Source: Orobanche coerulescens (lineage: Eukaryota; Streptophyta; Magnoliopsida; Lamiales; Orobanchaceae). Taken from it: 64,000 bases of DNA. The stretch lies in contig CM065812.1 in assembly GCA_033398695.1 (NCBI GenBank), positions 141,800,858-141,864,857 on the forward strand, read 5' to 3'. The notes below the pieces were generated by a model that ran no database searches, was not told the DNA's origin, and saw only the letters and a list, made by a program, of their open reading frames with translations. Of the stretch, positions 46,008 to 56,232 are shown one piece after another (the stretch's first letter is position 1; the number at the start of each line of letters is the position of its first letter). The position numbers were made by a program, and so were the translations under genes.

Positions 46008-48288
46008 GTCCAAACGTTGTGCTGACCCAGAATCATAATACAAGCCCAAAGTTTGTCCTAACCCTAATCCAAAACAGTATAAATATACTGTCTCTGCGGT
46101 ACAAATACACAATACAGTACACACTTTTCTTTTCTTCCAGCGCCGTCGTTCATCATCCAGATTAAAAAAAAATTACAATACAGAAATCTGCTGCAATCTA
46201 TGGAGCAGAAAAACTAAGGATCCGATCGAATTCGTCGTCTGATCAGATTTCCAGTCGCGTTGCATACGATTTCCGTTCAATCTTACGAGGTAAAATCCTA
46301 ATTCATCTTTATTTTCTACAAATTCAAACATAGTAGACACTAACAATTCATACAATATCTACAATTACAGTAAACATAAATCATAATTCTAACACCGAAT
46401 TCAGAAACCAAACCCTTCCTGACCGGAATCGGACTGTCACCGAGTTATCCGCCAGGAACCACCGCCGCTGCACCCCCCAGCATCAAACTCGGCCGAACTC
46501 ATGGCTAAACCCAAAACATATTCCAAATCTGAAACAGAATCGAAGCCTACCTTCGATTCGCCTAAACCCGACCAAAACATTTTTTTTCTTTCCTAACCCA
46601 AATTCCAGAAATTAAAACCAAATCACAAATCCGAAAAAAAATATGAGATCAATCAAACCAGAAACCTTTAAATCCCGAAATCGGGCCAAGCCTGCAATTT
46701 CAACCTGACGAGTCGGGCGAACCCAGCCTGTCCCGTCGTGCGCCGCACGCCGTTTCAAGCCGCCGCGCCGCCGCTTTGCCTGGCACTTTTTGTTTCCGGC
46801 CGTTGGACTGTGTGTGTGTGTTTTGAAACTCTTTTTTTTCATGACCGAAGAGATAGAAGGGACGAGGGAGGACTCCGATTTCGACTGCCTCTGTGGGCGA
46901 TACAGTGTGTGTATCAACTACTGTGTGGGTGTGGGTGATTTTTTTTGCGGGATTCTTCTCCCGGCCGAGAAGAAGATGTTTGGAGAGAGAGAGTTGGAGA
47001 GAAGGGAGACGGGAGGAGAAAGACGGGTAGTAGAAGAACTGAATTCTGACGGCTTGGGTTGGATTAGGGGTATTTATACCCCCAAAATTTTAGGGTTCTG
47101 CACTTTAGCCCTTCAAATTTTCAGAAACATTCAATTCAGCCCCAGACAGTTTTAATTAATTCGATTCTAATCCAGTCAGCTTTTCAACTCCTACAATTTG
47201 ACCCCAGTCAATTTTAAAACCTTCAATTTAGTTCCATTTTGACCCAAATATTGACTTTCAATTAATATTAATAATTAATTTGAAATTATGCATAAGTATT
47301 TTAATTGCAGTCATTAATAATGTTAACTCTTCGGTTAATATTAATAAGCAACTGTAATTTATTTTTAGTTATTATAGTGATATTTGTATCTTTTTATTTA
47401 TTATATAAATAATAAATGGTAAGGATTTTAATTATTATTATTATTATATGTGGACTTTATCGAGGATTTACGGGCTTAGGACTGTGAGTCGAGCATCTTC
47501 AATTCAAGTCAGACATCATCATTTATTCAGGTGGGAATTTTCACTATCACTTTAATTGCTTTAATTGAACTGTGTATGTGATGTTCTATTCATGTTTAAA
47601 ATTTTATGCACGTTGTAAATCAGGCTAACCTGTATTCGTGTAAGAGGTTATCTTAAGATATATGTTGTTGCGGGGACACCTGCGAAACCTCAATATTCAC
47701 ATGCGTGCTCGATTCATGCTATATGTGGTATTGTGTTTATGTTTGATGTTGTTGCGGGGGCACCTGTGCAATCTCAATATTCGTGTATGCGTGTTCGATT
47801 CATGCTATACGTAATATTGTGAGTATGCATTTATGTTGAGGAAAAATGTGATAGATTATTCATGTTATGCTTTCCATGAGATTGTATATTACTGTGATCA
47901 GTGTGATTTCCATGAGCTAAAGGAAGCTCACCCCCACCTTTATTGAACCCGCAGGTTGAACCGAGCCGGATGGACGAATGAGCGAACCGAGAGGGCATAT
48001 GAAAGAGGAATTATTATATGATGTTTCTTTTTGTCAAATGTGTGAAACTTATTTGGGGAAACGTTGATCAAAAATTTATAAATTATGAATTATTCTTCCG
48101 CCGCAAACTTTTACCTCATATTTATGATGAAATGTTACCTTATTTAAAGGTATTTATTTTTATTTTATTGTAGCGGCTCGACTTTGTAGGTGAAAATTTT
48201 TATATTCTCAAAAGAAATTATTTTCGTCAAATTTACCTATATTTTATTTATTTCCCCAATAATTACCCTACAAAGTCGGGGCGTTACA
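45619..48288 (+). repeat. GYP-C 5' LTR
   Basis: The LTR is 2670 bp, TGTAATACCC..GGGGCGTTACA. It contains ATT/TTA microsatellite DNA (about 45815-46005) mostly absent from the 3' copy, the TATA inverted repeat ACAGTATA-AA-TATACTGT at 46074-46091, a GC-rich part (46650-46800) and two TTGTTGCGGGGxCACCTG repeats near 47666 and 47749. It lacks the TAGCG palindromes. Confidence 0.92.
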
Positions 48289-48291
48289 TAG

Positions 48292-48302
48292 TGGTATCAG
48301 AG
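48292..48302 (+). other. GYP-C primer-binding site
   Basis: TGGTATCAGAG, three bases after the 5' LTR; initiator-Met-tRNA type. Confidence 0.9.
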
Positions 48303-48467
48303 TGAGGTTTTACCTTTCTGTAGGCTCGCTAAAATGTAAAAGTATCATATGCTCTCAGCTTCGCCACTTCGTCACTCCGTCTGAGGTACCGAATTTCAGT
48401 CATTATTCATGCATATGTCATTTCATTTTTACTTACATAATTATTTATGCATGTACGAACTGTTAGA

Positions 48468-49031
48468 ATGGTCAAACCTAGAATGACTCCACGTAAGAAG
48501 GTCCCAGCTACTTTTGACTCGCGTCTCCTAGCGCGTAAGGACTGGTGGGAGGACCCTAGTCTACTAGAAAATGCGCCACACTACGTCATTAATAGACTGA
48601 GTAAGTGGCTAAAATCTGGGAAACAAGGCTCCGTCACTCGCCAGCTAGAGCACTTGATAGAGAAATTATCCGAAGACTGGAGTTGCTGCATCTTCCGGCT
48701 TTGGAAAAAGGCCATCAAGAGATCACTTGAACAGCGAGAGGCTGCGGACGATTTCCAATTTGTCGCTGGATGCCTATTGGATTTATATGCTCGAGAGGAG
48801 ATTCCAACTGCAAATTGGGATGCCGACTCCACGGACGAGGAAGACTCGGAGGAGGATCCCGAAGAAGATCCAGAAGAAGAACCAGAGGAGGATCCTGAAG
48901 AAGATCCAGAAGAAGATCCGAAAGAAATTCCTGATGAAAGCTCAAGGGTGGATCTCGCCGAAAATATGAAGGACGTGATGATTGCGGATGTCGAGTCTGA
49001 AGATGAGGTCATTTCGTGGATTGAGCCATGA
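48468..49031 (+). CDS. Extra ORF between primer site and gag of GYP-C; acidic-tailed protein
   Basis: I do not recognise this protein. From ATG 48468 (MVKPRMTPRKK) it has 187 residues; an in-frame ATG at 48447 would add seven. The first 115 residues are basic and mixed, with several Trp (KDWWEDPSLL, LSKWLKSGKQGS, EDWSCCIFRLWKKAI), probably helical. Residues about 121-155 are a run of EEDP/EEEP-like units, then a short acidic-hydrophobic end. A TGA stops it at 49029-49031, but the same frame stays open for 15 more residues (PPIPIVEII, SSDDEE) to TAG at 49077-49079, so the TGA may be a late mutation. It lies in the element leader, 256 bases before gag. It is the only GYP-C frame I read as uninterrupted. 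Confidence 0.6.
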   Translation: MVKPRMTPRKKVPATFDSRLLARKDWWEDPSLLENAPHYVINRLSKWLKSGKQGSVTRQLEHLIEKLSEDWSCCIFRLWKKAIKRSLEQREAADDFQFVAGCLLDLYAREEIPTANWDADSTDEEDSEEDPEEDPEEEPEEDPEEDPEEDPKEIPDESSRVDLAENMKDVMIADVESEDEVISWIEP

Positions 49032-49287
49032 CCCCCTATTCCCATTGTAGAGATTATCAGTAGTGATGATGAGGAGTAGTCGTAGACTCAGTTCATTTTA
49101 TGATATCTATTATTATTGAAATTTTTCCATGGATGTTCCAAACATATTATATTAATCTAAAAACAGTTCTTTTATTGCACTTATATTTTCTATGTGTTGC
49201 GACTATTATATGCATTCTACATATCACCTCATTCTTTATTTCTCGTACTGCGCCGACTAATGAGTTTTACAACTCGTTGGCAGACTC

Positions 49288-50925
49288 ATGGCTAACCGCG
49301 AAAATCACAATGCTCCACCCACACAAGATCAACTCTTGGCTGGATTGGCCACCTTGCTTCAGGACGCGACCATCTTACCACCTAATAACCCTGAACAAGC
49401 TCAAGCCCAAGTTATTAAACGGTTCAACCACTTCAAGCCGCCCGTCTTTCTTGGTCGTGAGGGACCAGCAGCCATAGAGGAATGGTTGATGAATCTAGAT
49501 AGCATTTTTGACTACATGGCATGCACCGACGCTCAGAAGGTGTCATGTGCCGTGTTCCAACTTAAGGAAGATGCTCAGACATGGTGGATGGGAGTGTGGA
49601 GGCTCAAGACCAAAGACGAGAAAGACACATTCATTTGGGATCAGTTTAAGGAGACGATCATGGAAAAGTACTACCCAAGAGCATGCAAGATCAAGATGCA
49701 GAAGGAGTTCCTTGATCTGACCCAAGGTGGAATGTCGGTCACCGAGTATGAGCGCAAGTTTAATCACATGTGCCGTTTCGCTCCCCACATTGTTGAGACG
49801 GATGTTATGAAGTCTCAAAAATTCCGGGATGGGCTTCATGACCGGATTCGCTACCATTTGGCTGGTCATGGTCGTTTGAGCTACAATGAAGCCGTTTCAA
49901 GGGCCGAGGACATTTCTGCTAGTTTAGACGTGGAGAAGGCAAGGGCACCACCAGTTGCAACAAATAACAAGCACAAGTGGCACGATCAAGGAGGTGGTAG
50001 TAAGAAGAATGTTAAGACGGGATTTTCAGGGGTGAAACCCCAGTCCGATAAACCTACATGTGTTACTTGTGGCAAGGGACATAAAGGTGCATGTATGCTT
50101 GGTCAGAGGCGGTGCTACTATTGCCGTGAGGAAGGACACCTGGCCCCAGCGTGTCCGAAGATAGGAAAGGGCCCAGGAAATAATGTGCAAGGTCAAGGCT
50201 CAGGAGGTAGAGCTCGAGTGTATAGCATGGCCGAGGCTAAAGCAAAGACCGAACCCCAAACCATGTCAGGTATGTTATCAGTTGCAAATATTCCTGCTTT
50301 GGTATTGTTTGATATGGGTGCGTCTTATTCATTCATCTCTAGGAAGCTTTACACTATGATTGGTTGTAGAAGTAGTAAAGCCCCTAGATATCTATTAGTT
50401 AGCATGCCTACGGGGGGAGTAGTGCATGTAGACTCGATAACTAACAATGTGAAGATAGAGATTAACGAACATAGCTTCTTAGCCAACTTGCACATAGTTG
50501 AACTTAGCGATTTTGATGTTATTTTGGGTATGGATTGGTTGGACAAGCATAGAGCTGTAGTCGAATGCTCCGAAAGGAGAGTAACCTTATGTCCGTCTGT
50601 CGATGTCAAGATCGTATTTGAGGGAGTTAGACACAACAGTACCCCGAAGGTGATTTCAGCCATGAAAGTTGTGAAAATATTGAAGAAGCGAAGTTGCCAA
50701 GGATTCTTGGTGAATGTGGTGTGGAAAACGACTTTGGAGAAGACTGTAGCTGATGTACCTATCATCAAGGAGTATCCAGATGTCTTTCCCAAAGACTTGC
50801 CCGGAGTTCCACCGAATCTTCAAGTTGAGTTCTCGATTGATCTAGTGCCAGGAGCGGCACCAATATCAAAGGCTCCCTATATGATGGCGCCTAAGGAATT
50901 GCAAGAGTTGAAGGTACAACTCTAG
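49288..50925 (+). pseudogene. GYP-C gag-protease
   Basis: The 545-residue frame starts MANRENHNAPPTQDQLL. The gag core (about residues 50-200) has the usual ALCTDxQKV and WW features (MACTDAQKV, QTWWMGVW). A basic stretch follows, then a Cys/His region with the knuckle CYYCREEGHLAPAC (about residues 278-291). The protease active site reads DMGAS at residue 342, where the family has DTGAS; ACG to ATG is a CpG transition. LGMDWLDKHRA marks the second half. A TAG at 50923-50925 ends the frame just before RT, which continues in the same frame. Confidence 0.92.
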
Positions 50926-51900
50926 GAACTGCTCGACTCTGGATTCATCCGACCGAGTGTTTCTCCATGGGGTGCGCCAGTGCTCTTCGTGAAGAAAAAG
51001 GACGGAAGTTTGAGGATGTGCATTGACTATCGTGAACTTAATCGACCCACGATAAAGAATAAATATCTACTTCCTAGAATAGAGGACCTATTCGACCAAC
51101 TTGGAGGCTCGGGAGTATTCTCGAAAATAGATTTGAGATCCGGATATCACCAGCTGAGGATTAAGGATGATGATATCCCGAAGACCGCATTTCGAACTCA
51201 ATATGGACACTATGAATTTATAGTGATGACATTTGATTTGACTAATGCGCCAGCAGTATTCATGGACCTCATGAACCGGGCGTTTCAACCTTATTTGGAT
51301 AAGTTTGTCATTGTGTTCATAGATGGCATACTTGTATATTCAAAGACCAAGGTTGAACATGAGCAACATCTTAGAACAGTATTGGGAATACTGCGCAAGG
51401 AGAAGTTGTATGCAAAGTTCAACAAGTGCGAATTTTGGCTTAACCGAGTTGCATTTTTGGGATATGTGGTCACTTCTAAAGGAATTGAGGTTGACCCGAT
51501 TAAGGTAGAAGCAGTCAATGATTGGAAGGTACCGAGTAATGCGAATGAAGTTCGCAGCTTTTTGGGATTAGCTGGTTATTCTGGGAGATTTATCGAGGGA
51601 TTTTCGAAGATAGCTGCACCGATGACTAAGTTGACTAAAAAGGGAGAAGTTTTCTTATGGAATGAGAAATGCGAAAAGAGTTTCCAAGAACTTAAGCGAA
51701 GATTGACTGCTGCACCAGTTTTGACGATTCCCGATCCGACGAAAGAATTCGTCATCTACAGTGATGCATCCAAGCAAGGTTTGGGATGTGTATTGATGCA
51801 AGAGGGCAAGGTAGTTGCCTATGCTTCGAGACAGTTGAAACCGCATGAGCTGAACTACCCTACTCATGATTTGGAATTAGCAGCGAAGTTCATGCCCTGA
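50926..51900 (+). pseudogene. GYP-C reverse transcriptase and RNase H start
   Basis: Same frame as gag-protease after the TAG. RT motifs: [43 protein letters not shown], then [13 protein letters not shown] (family MPFGLTNAP) and FIDGIL (family FIDDIL; GGC at 51325-51327), so a catalytic Asp is lost. RNase H starts with [17 protein letters not shown] and DLELAA, then the frame slips at about 51885 and meets TGA at 51898-51900. The remaining RNase H (51901-51986) is in another frame. Confidence 0.92.
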
Positions 51901-51986
51901 AGATTTGGAGACATTACCTTTATGGAGGTAAGTGTGAAATTTATACAGACCACAAAAGTCTGAAATATATTTTCACACAGAAGGAA

Positions 51987-53657
51987 TTGAATATGAGGCA
52001 ATGCAGATGGCTTGAGTTGGTCAAAGATTACGATTGTACAATTCATTACCACCCTGGTAAAGCAAATGTAGTTGCTGATGCACTAAGCCGTAAGGCAAGA
52101 GGAGACCTAACTTGTTTGTTGACCAAGGAGAAGAGCTTGGTCAAGGAATTTGCAAGGATGAACCTTGATATGGCTACACCATCGAGTCCAGTTGAGTCAT
52201 TATTGGCTAGTTTGGTGGTACAACCAACCTTGAGGGAACAAATCAAAGAAGGTCAAGGACAGGAAAACTTCTTGGTCAAGATGAAAGAACGTACTCTTTC
52301 AGGCAAGGATAAGGGATTTAGTGTGTCCGATTATGGCACGATATATTATGAAGGGAGGATTTATGTGCCCAATATTGTTAAGTTGAGAGAATCAATATTA
52401 AAGGAGGCACATAGTACTCCATATACAGCACACCCCGGAAGTACCAAGATGCACCAAGACCTTAAGGGGACATTTTGGTGGGAAGGTTTGAAAAGAGATG
52501 TGGCAGACTTTGTCCGAAAATGTATAGTTTGCCAGCAAGTGAAGGCAGAACACCAACGCTCCTTTGGATTACTTAAGTCAATTCATATCCCAGAATGGAA
52601 ATGGGAACACATTACGATGGACTTTGTGGTAGGGTTGCCTCGAACGGAAAGAGGAAACCACGCTATTTGGGTTGTTGTCAACCGATTCACAAAGTCAGCT
52701 CATTTTCTCCGAGTTAAGATGAACTTTCGAATAGATCAGTATGCTCAACTTTATATTAGGGAGATTATTAAGTTGCATGGAGTGTCAGTCTCTATAGTAT
52801 CCGATAGGGATACTCGTTTCACATCGCGTTTTTGGGAGAGTTTGTAAGAAGCCTTGGGAACACAGTTGAATTTTAGTACGACCTATCATCCTCAGACTGA
52901 TGGTCAGTCTGAGAGGACCATCCAAATCCTCGAGGATATGTTGCGAGCATGTGTGTTAGATATGGGAAATAATTGGGAACGACTGTTGCCTTTGGTATAA
53001 TTTGCTTACAACAATAGTTACCAGTCGACGATCGGTATGGCACCGTATGAAGCCCTATATGGTAGGAAGTGTCGATCACCACTGTATTGGGATGAGGTAG
53101 GTGAAAGGAGGATTTTGGGTCCCAAGATGATCGAACAGACAGTTGGCATGGTGGATAAGATTCGTGAGAGGATCAAGATAGCACAGGATCGTCAGAAGTC
53201 TTACACCGACAAGTGTAGGAAAGATCTCGAATTTTGTGTTGGCGACAAGGTATTTCTGAAGGTATCTCCTACCAAGGAAATTGTTCGTTTTGGTCCAAAG
53301 AGCAAGTTGAGACCAAGATACATTGGACCGTTCGAAATTCTCGAGCAAATTGGAGAGTTAGCTTACCGTTTGTCTTTACCCCCAAAACTTTCGGCTGTGC
53401 ACAACGTCTTCCACGTATCATTGTTGAGAAAGTATGTGCACGATCCCAGCCACGTCATCAACTATACCGCCGTAGAGATGAACAAAGACCTTACTTATGA
53501 AGAACAACCAGAACTGATTCTCGACCGATCGGTCCGGCAATTGAGGAACAAAGAGAAGGTGTTTGTCAAGATCCAATGGCGTAACCACAGTAAGGATGAA
53601 GTTACTTGGGAGCGTGAAGAAGAACTTCAAGCTCGTTATCCGAATTTCTTCAATTGA
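51987..53657 (+). pseudogene. GYP-C RNase H end, integrase and chromodomain
   Basis: One frame with stops at 52845-52847 (TAA) and 52998-53000 (TAA). It reads [14 protein letters not shown] (RNase H end), the H2C2 zinc region ([21 protein letters not shown]), first Asp in [20 protein letters not shown] (family VVDRF), second Asp in SDRDTRF, Glu in DGQSERT, MAPYEALYGRKC, GPKSKLRPRYIGPFEI. It ends with a chromodomain-like region (ELILDRSVRQLRN, KIQWRNHSKDEVTWE, RYPNFF), typical of Tekay/Del and thought to guide integration into heterochromatin. The DDE residues are present, but the stops inactivate it. Confidence 0.93.
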
Positions 53658-53689
53658 GGTATATCATTTATTTTCGAAGACGAAAATTT

Positions 53690-53706
53690 TTCTAAGAGGG
53701 GTAGGA
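53690..53706 (+). other. GYP-C polypurine tract
   Basis: AAGAGGGGTAGGA just upstream of the 3' LTR, nearly the same as in GYP-A. Confidence 0.85.
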
Positions 53707-56186
53707 TGTAATACCCGTCATTTTTATAATTCATTATTATTATTATTATTTTATAATAATATTATAATGCATTTCATGTTATTTAATTCAATTTAAAGGA
53801 TCATGTACATTTATTTCGACATATCACAAGTCCTAGCCCGAGTCAATTTCTCAAGTTGATTTCAGAATATTTAATATTAGTCATCTTTTTTGTTAATATG
53901 ATAATTAAAGGTATTATAATACAAGCCCAAAGTTTAACCCTAACCCTAATCCAAGACAGTATAAATATACTGTCTCTGTAGTACAAATACACAATACAGT
54001 ACACACTTTTCTTTTCTTCCCAAACTGCTGCTCATCATCCAGATTAAAAAAATTACAATACGTAAATCTGCAATCTATGGAGCAGTAAAACTAAGGATCC
54101 GATCGAATTCGCTGCCCGATCGATTTCGATCGCGTTGCATCCGATTTCTGTTCAATCTTACGAGGTAAAATCCTAATTCATCTTTATTTTCTACAAATTC
54201 AAACATAGTGGACACTAACAATTCATACAATATATACAATTCCAGTATACATAAATCATAATTCTAACACCGAATTCAGAAACCAAACCCTTCCTGACCG
54301 AAATCGGACTGTCACTGAGTTATCCGCCAGGAACCGCCGCCGCTGCACCCACCAGCATCAAACTCAGCCGAACTCATGGCTAAACCCAAAACATCTTCCA
54401 AATCCGAAACAGAATCGGAGCCTACCTTCTATTCGCCTGAACCCGACTAAAACATTTTTTTTCTTTCCGAACCCAAATTCCAGAAAATAAAACCAAATCA
54501 CAAATCCGAAAAAAAAATATGGGATCAATCAAACCAGAAACCTTTAAATCCCGAAATCGGGCCAAGCCTGCAATTTCAACCCAACGAGTCGGGCGAACCC
54601 AGCCTGTACCGCCATGCGCCGCACGCCGTTTCAGTCCGCCGCGCCGCCGCTTTGCCGGGCACTTTTTGTTTCCGGCCGTTTGGACTGTGTGTGTGTTTCA
54701 AAACTCTTTTTTTCATGACCGAAGAGATAGAAGGGACGGGGGAGGACTCCGATTTTGACTGCCTCTGTGGGCGATTCAGTGTGTGTGTGTGTATAAACTA
54801 CTATGTGGGTCTGTGTGATTTTTTTTGCGGGATTCTTCTCCCGGCCGAGAAGAAGATGTTTGGAGAGAGAGAGAGAGAGTTGCAGAGAAGGGAGACGGGA
54901 GGAGAATGACGGGTAGTAGAATAAATGAATTCTGAAGGCTAGGGTTGGATTAGGGGTATTTATACCCCCGAAATTTTAGGGTTCTGCACTTTAGCCCTTC
55001 AAATTTTCAGAAACTTTCAATTCAGCCCCAGATAGTTTTAATTAATTCGATTCTAATCCAGTCAGCTTTTCAACTCCTACAATTTGACCCTAGTCAATTT
55101 TAAAACCTTCAATTCAGTCCCATTTTGACCCAAACATTAAAATGTTGACTTCCAATTAATATTAATAATTAATTTGAAATTATGCATAAGTATTTTAATT
55201 GCAGTCATTAATAATGTTAACTCTTCGGTTAATATTAATAAGCAACTGTAATTTATTTTTAGTTATTATAGTGATATTTGTATCTTTTTATTTATTATAT
55301 AAATAATAAATGGCAATGATTTTAATTATTATTATTATTAGTATATGTAGACTTTATCGAGGATTTACGGGCTTAGGACTGTGAGTCGAGCATCTTCAAT
55401 TCAAGTGAGACATCATCATTTATTCAGGTGGGAATTTTCACTATCACTTTAATTGCTTTAATTGAACTGTGTATGTGATGTTCTATTCATGTTTAAAATT
55501 TTATGCACGTTGTAAATCAGGCTAACCTGTATTCGTGTAAGAGGCTATCTTAAGATATATGTTGTTGCGGGGACACCTGCGCAACCTCAATATTCACATG
55601 CGTGCTCGATTCATGCTATATGTGGTATTGTGTTTATGTTTGATGTTGTTGCGGGGGCACCTGCGCAACCTCAATATTCGTGTATGCGTGCTCGATTCAT
55701 GTTATACGTAATATTGTGAGTATGCATTTACGCTGAGGAAAAATGTGATAGATTATTCATGTTATGCTTTCCATGAGATTGTATATTACTGTGGTCAGTG
55801 TGATTTCCATGAGCTGGAGAAACCTTACCCCCACCTTTATTGAACCCGCAGGTTGAACCGAGCTGGATGGACGAAGGAGCGAGCCGAAAGGGCATATGAA
55901 AGAGAAATTATTATATGATGTTTCTTTTTGTCAAATGTTTGAAACTTATTTGGGGAAACGTTGATCAGAAATTTATAAATTATGAATTATTCTTCCGCCG
56001 CAAACTTTTACCTCATATTTATGATGAAATTTTACCTTATTTAAAGGTATTTATTTTTATTTTATTGTAGCGACTCGACTTTGTAGGCGAGAATTTTTAT
56101 ATTCTCAAAAGAAATTATTTTCGTCAAAATTTACCTTTATTTTATTTATTTCCCCAATAATTACCCTAGAAAGTCGGGGCGTTACA
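53707..56186 (+). repeat. GYP-C 3' LTR
   Basis: The 2480-bp copy of 45619-48288 is shorter mainly because the ATT-rich stretch is missing. Its TATA inverted repeat is longer: GACAGTATA-AA-TATACTGTC at 53955-53974. Confidence 0.92.
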
Positions 56187-56232
56187 AAAGGGTCTGCGAC
56201 GTGTAATATCCCATAGTGGATTGGGGGTGTTA
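56187..56232 (+). mobile_element. GYP-B LTR, last bases
   Basis: AAAGGGTCTGCG..CTTGGGGGTGTTA-type sequence matches the end of the GYP-A LTR (AGAGGGTCTGCGGC..GGGGGTGTTACA) but stops two bases short, where COP-D begins. TGTTA (56228-56232) should be the COP-D target duplication. Confidence 0.82.

Larger units (their letters stand above)
45619..56186 (+). mobile_element. GYP-C: Tekay/Del-type chromovirus with extra 5' ORF
   Basis: LTRs at 45619-48288 and 53707-56186 flank a 5.4 kb internal region: primer site, an extra acidic ORF, gag-protease, RT-RNase H, integrase, polypurine tract. AAAG flanks both ends (45615-45618 and 56187-56190), a four-base match rather than the usual five. Stops at 50923, 52845 and 52998, a frameshift near 51885 and catalytic substitutions show it is dead. 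It inserted in the GYP-B LTR. Confidence 0.93.

Noticed and set aside
46790..47155. ORF in GYP-C LTR, partly kept at 54652-54909, possible captured host gene fragment
   Set aside because: The frame is altered by indels between the copies, composition is low-complexity, and no domain is recognisable.
48581..49045. Ser-rich ORFs opposite the acidic ORF of GYP-C
   Set aside because: They are the complement of the GA-rich EEDP repeat codons; the plus-strand ORF has more protein-like composition and position.
50923..50925. Programmed stop-codon readthrough between gag-protease and RT in GYP-C
   Set aside because: RT is in the same frame, but the element has other stops and catalytic losses, so simple mutation of a Gln codon is more likely.
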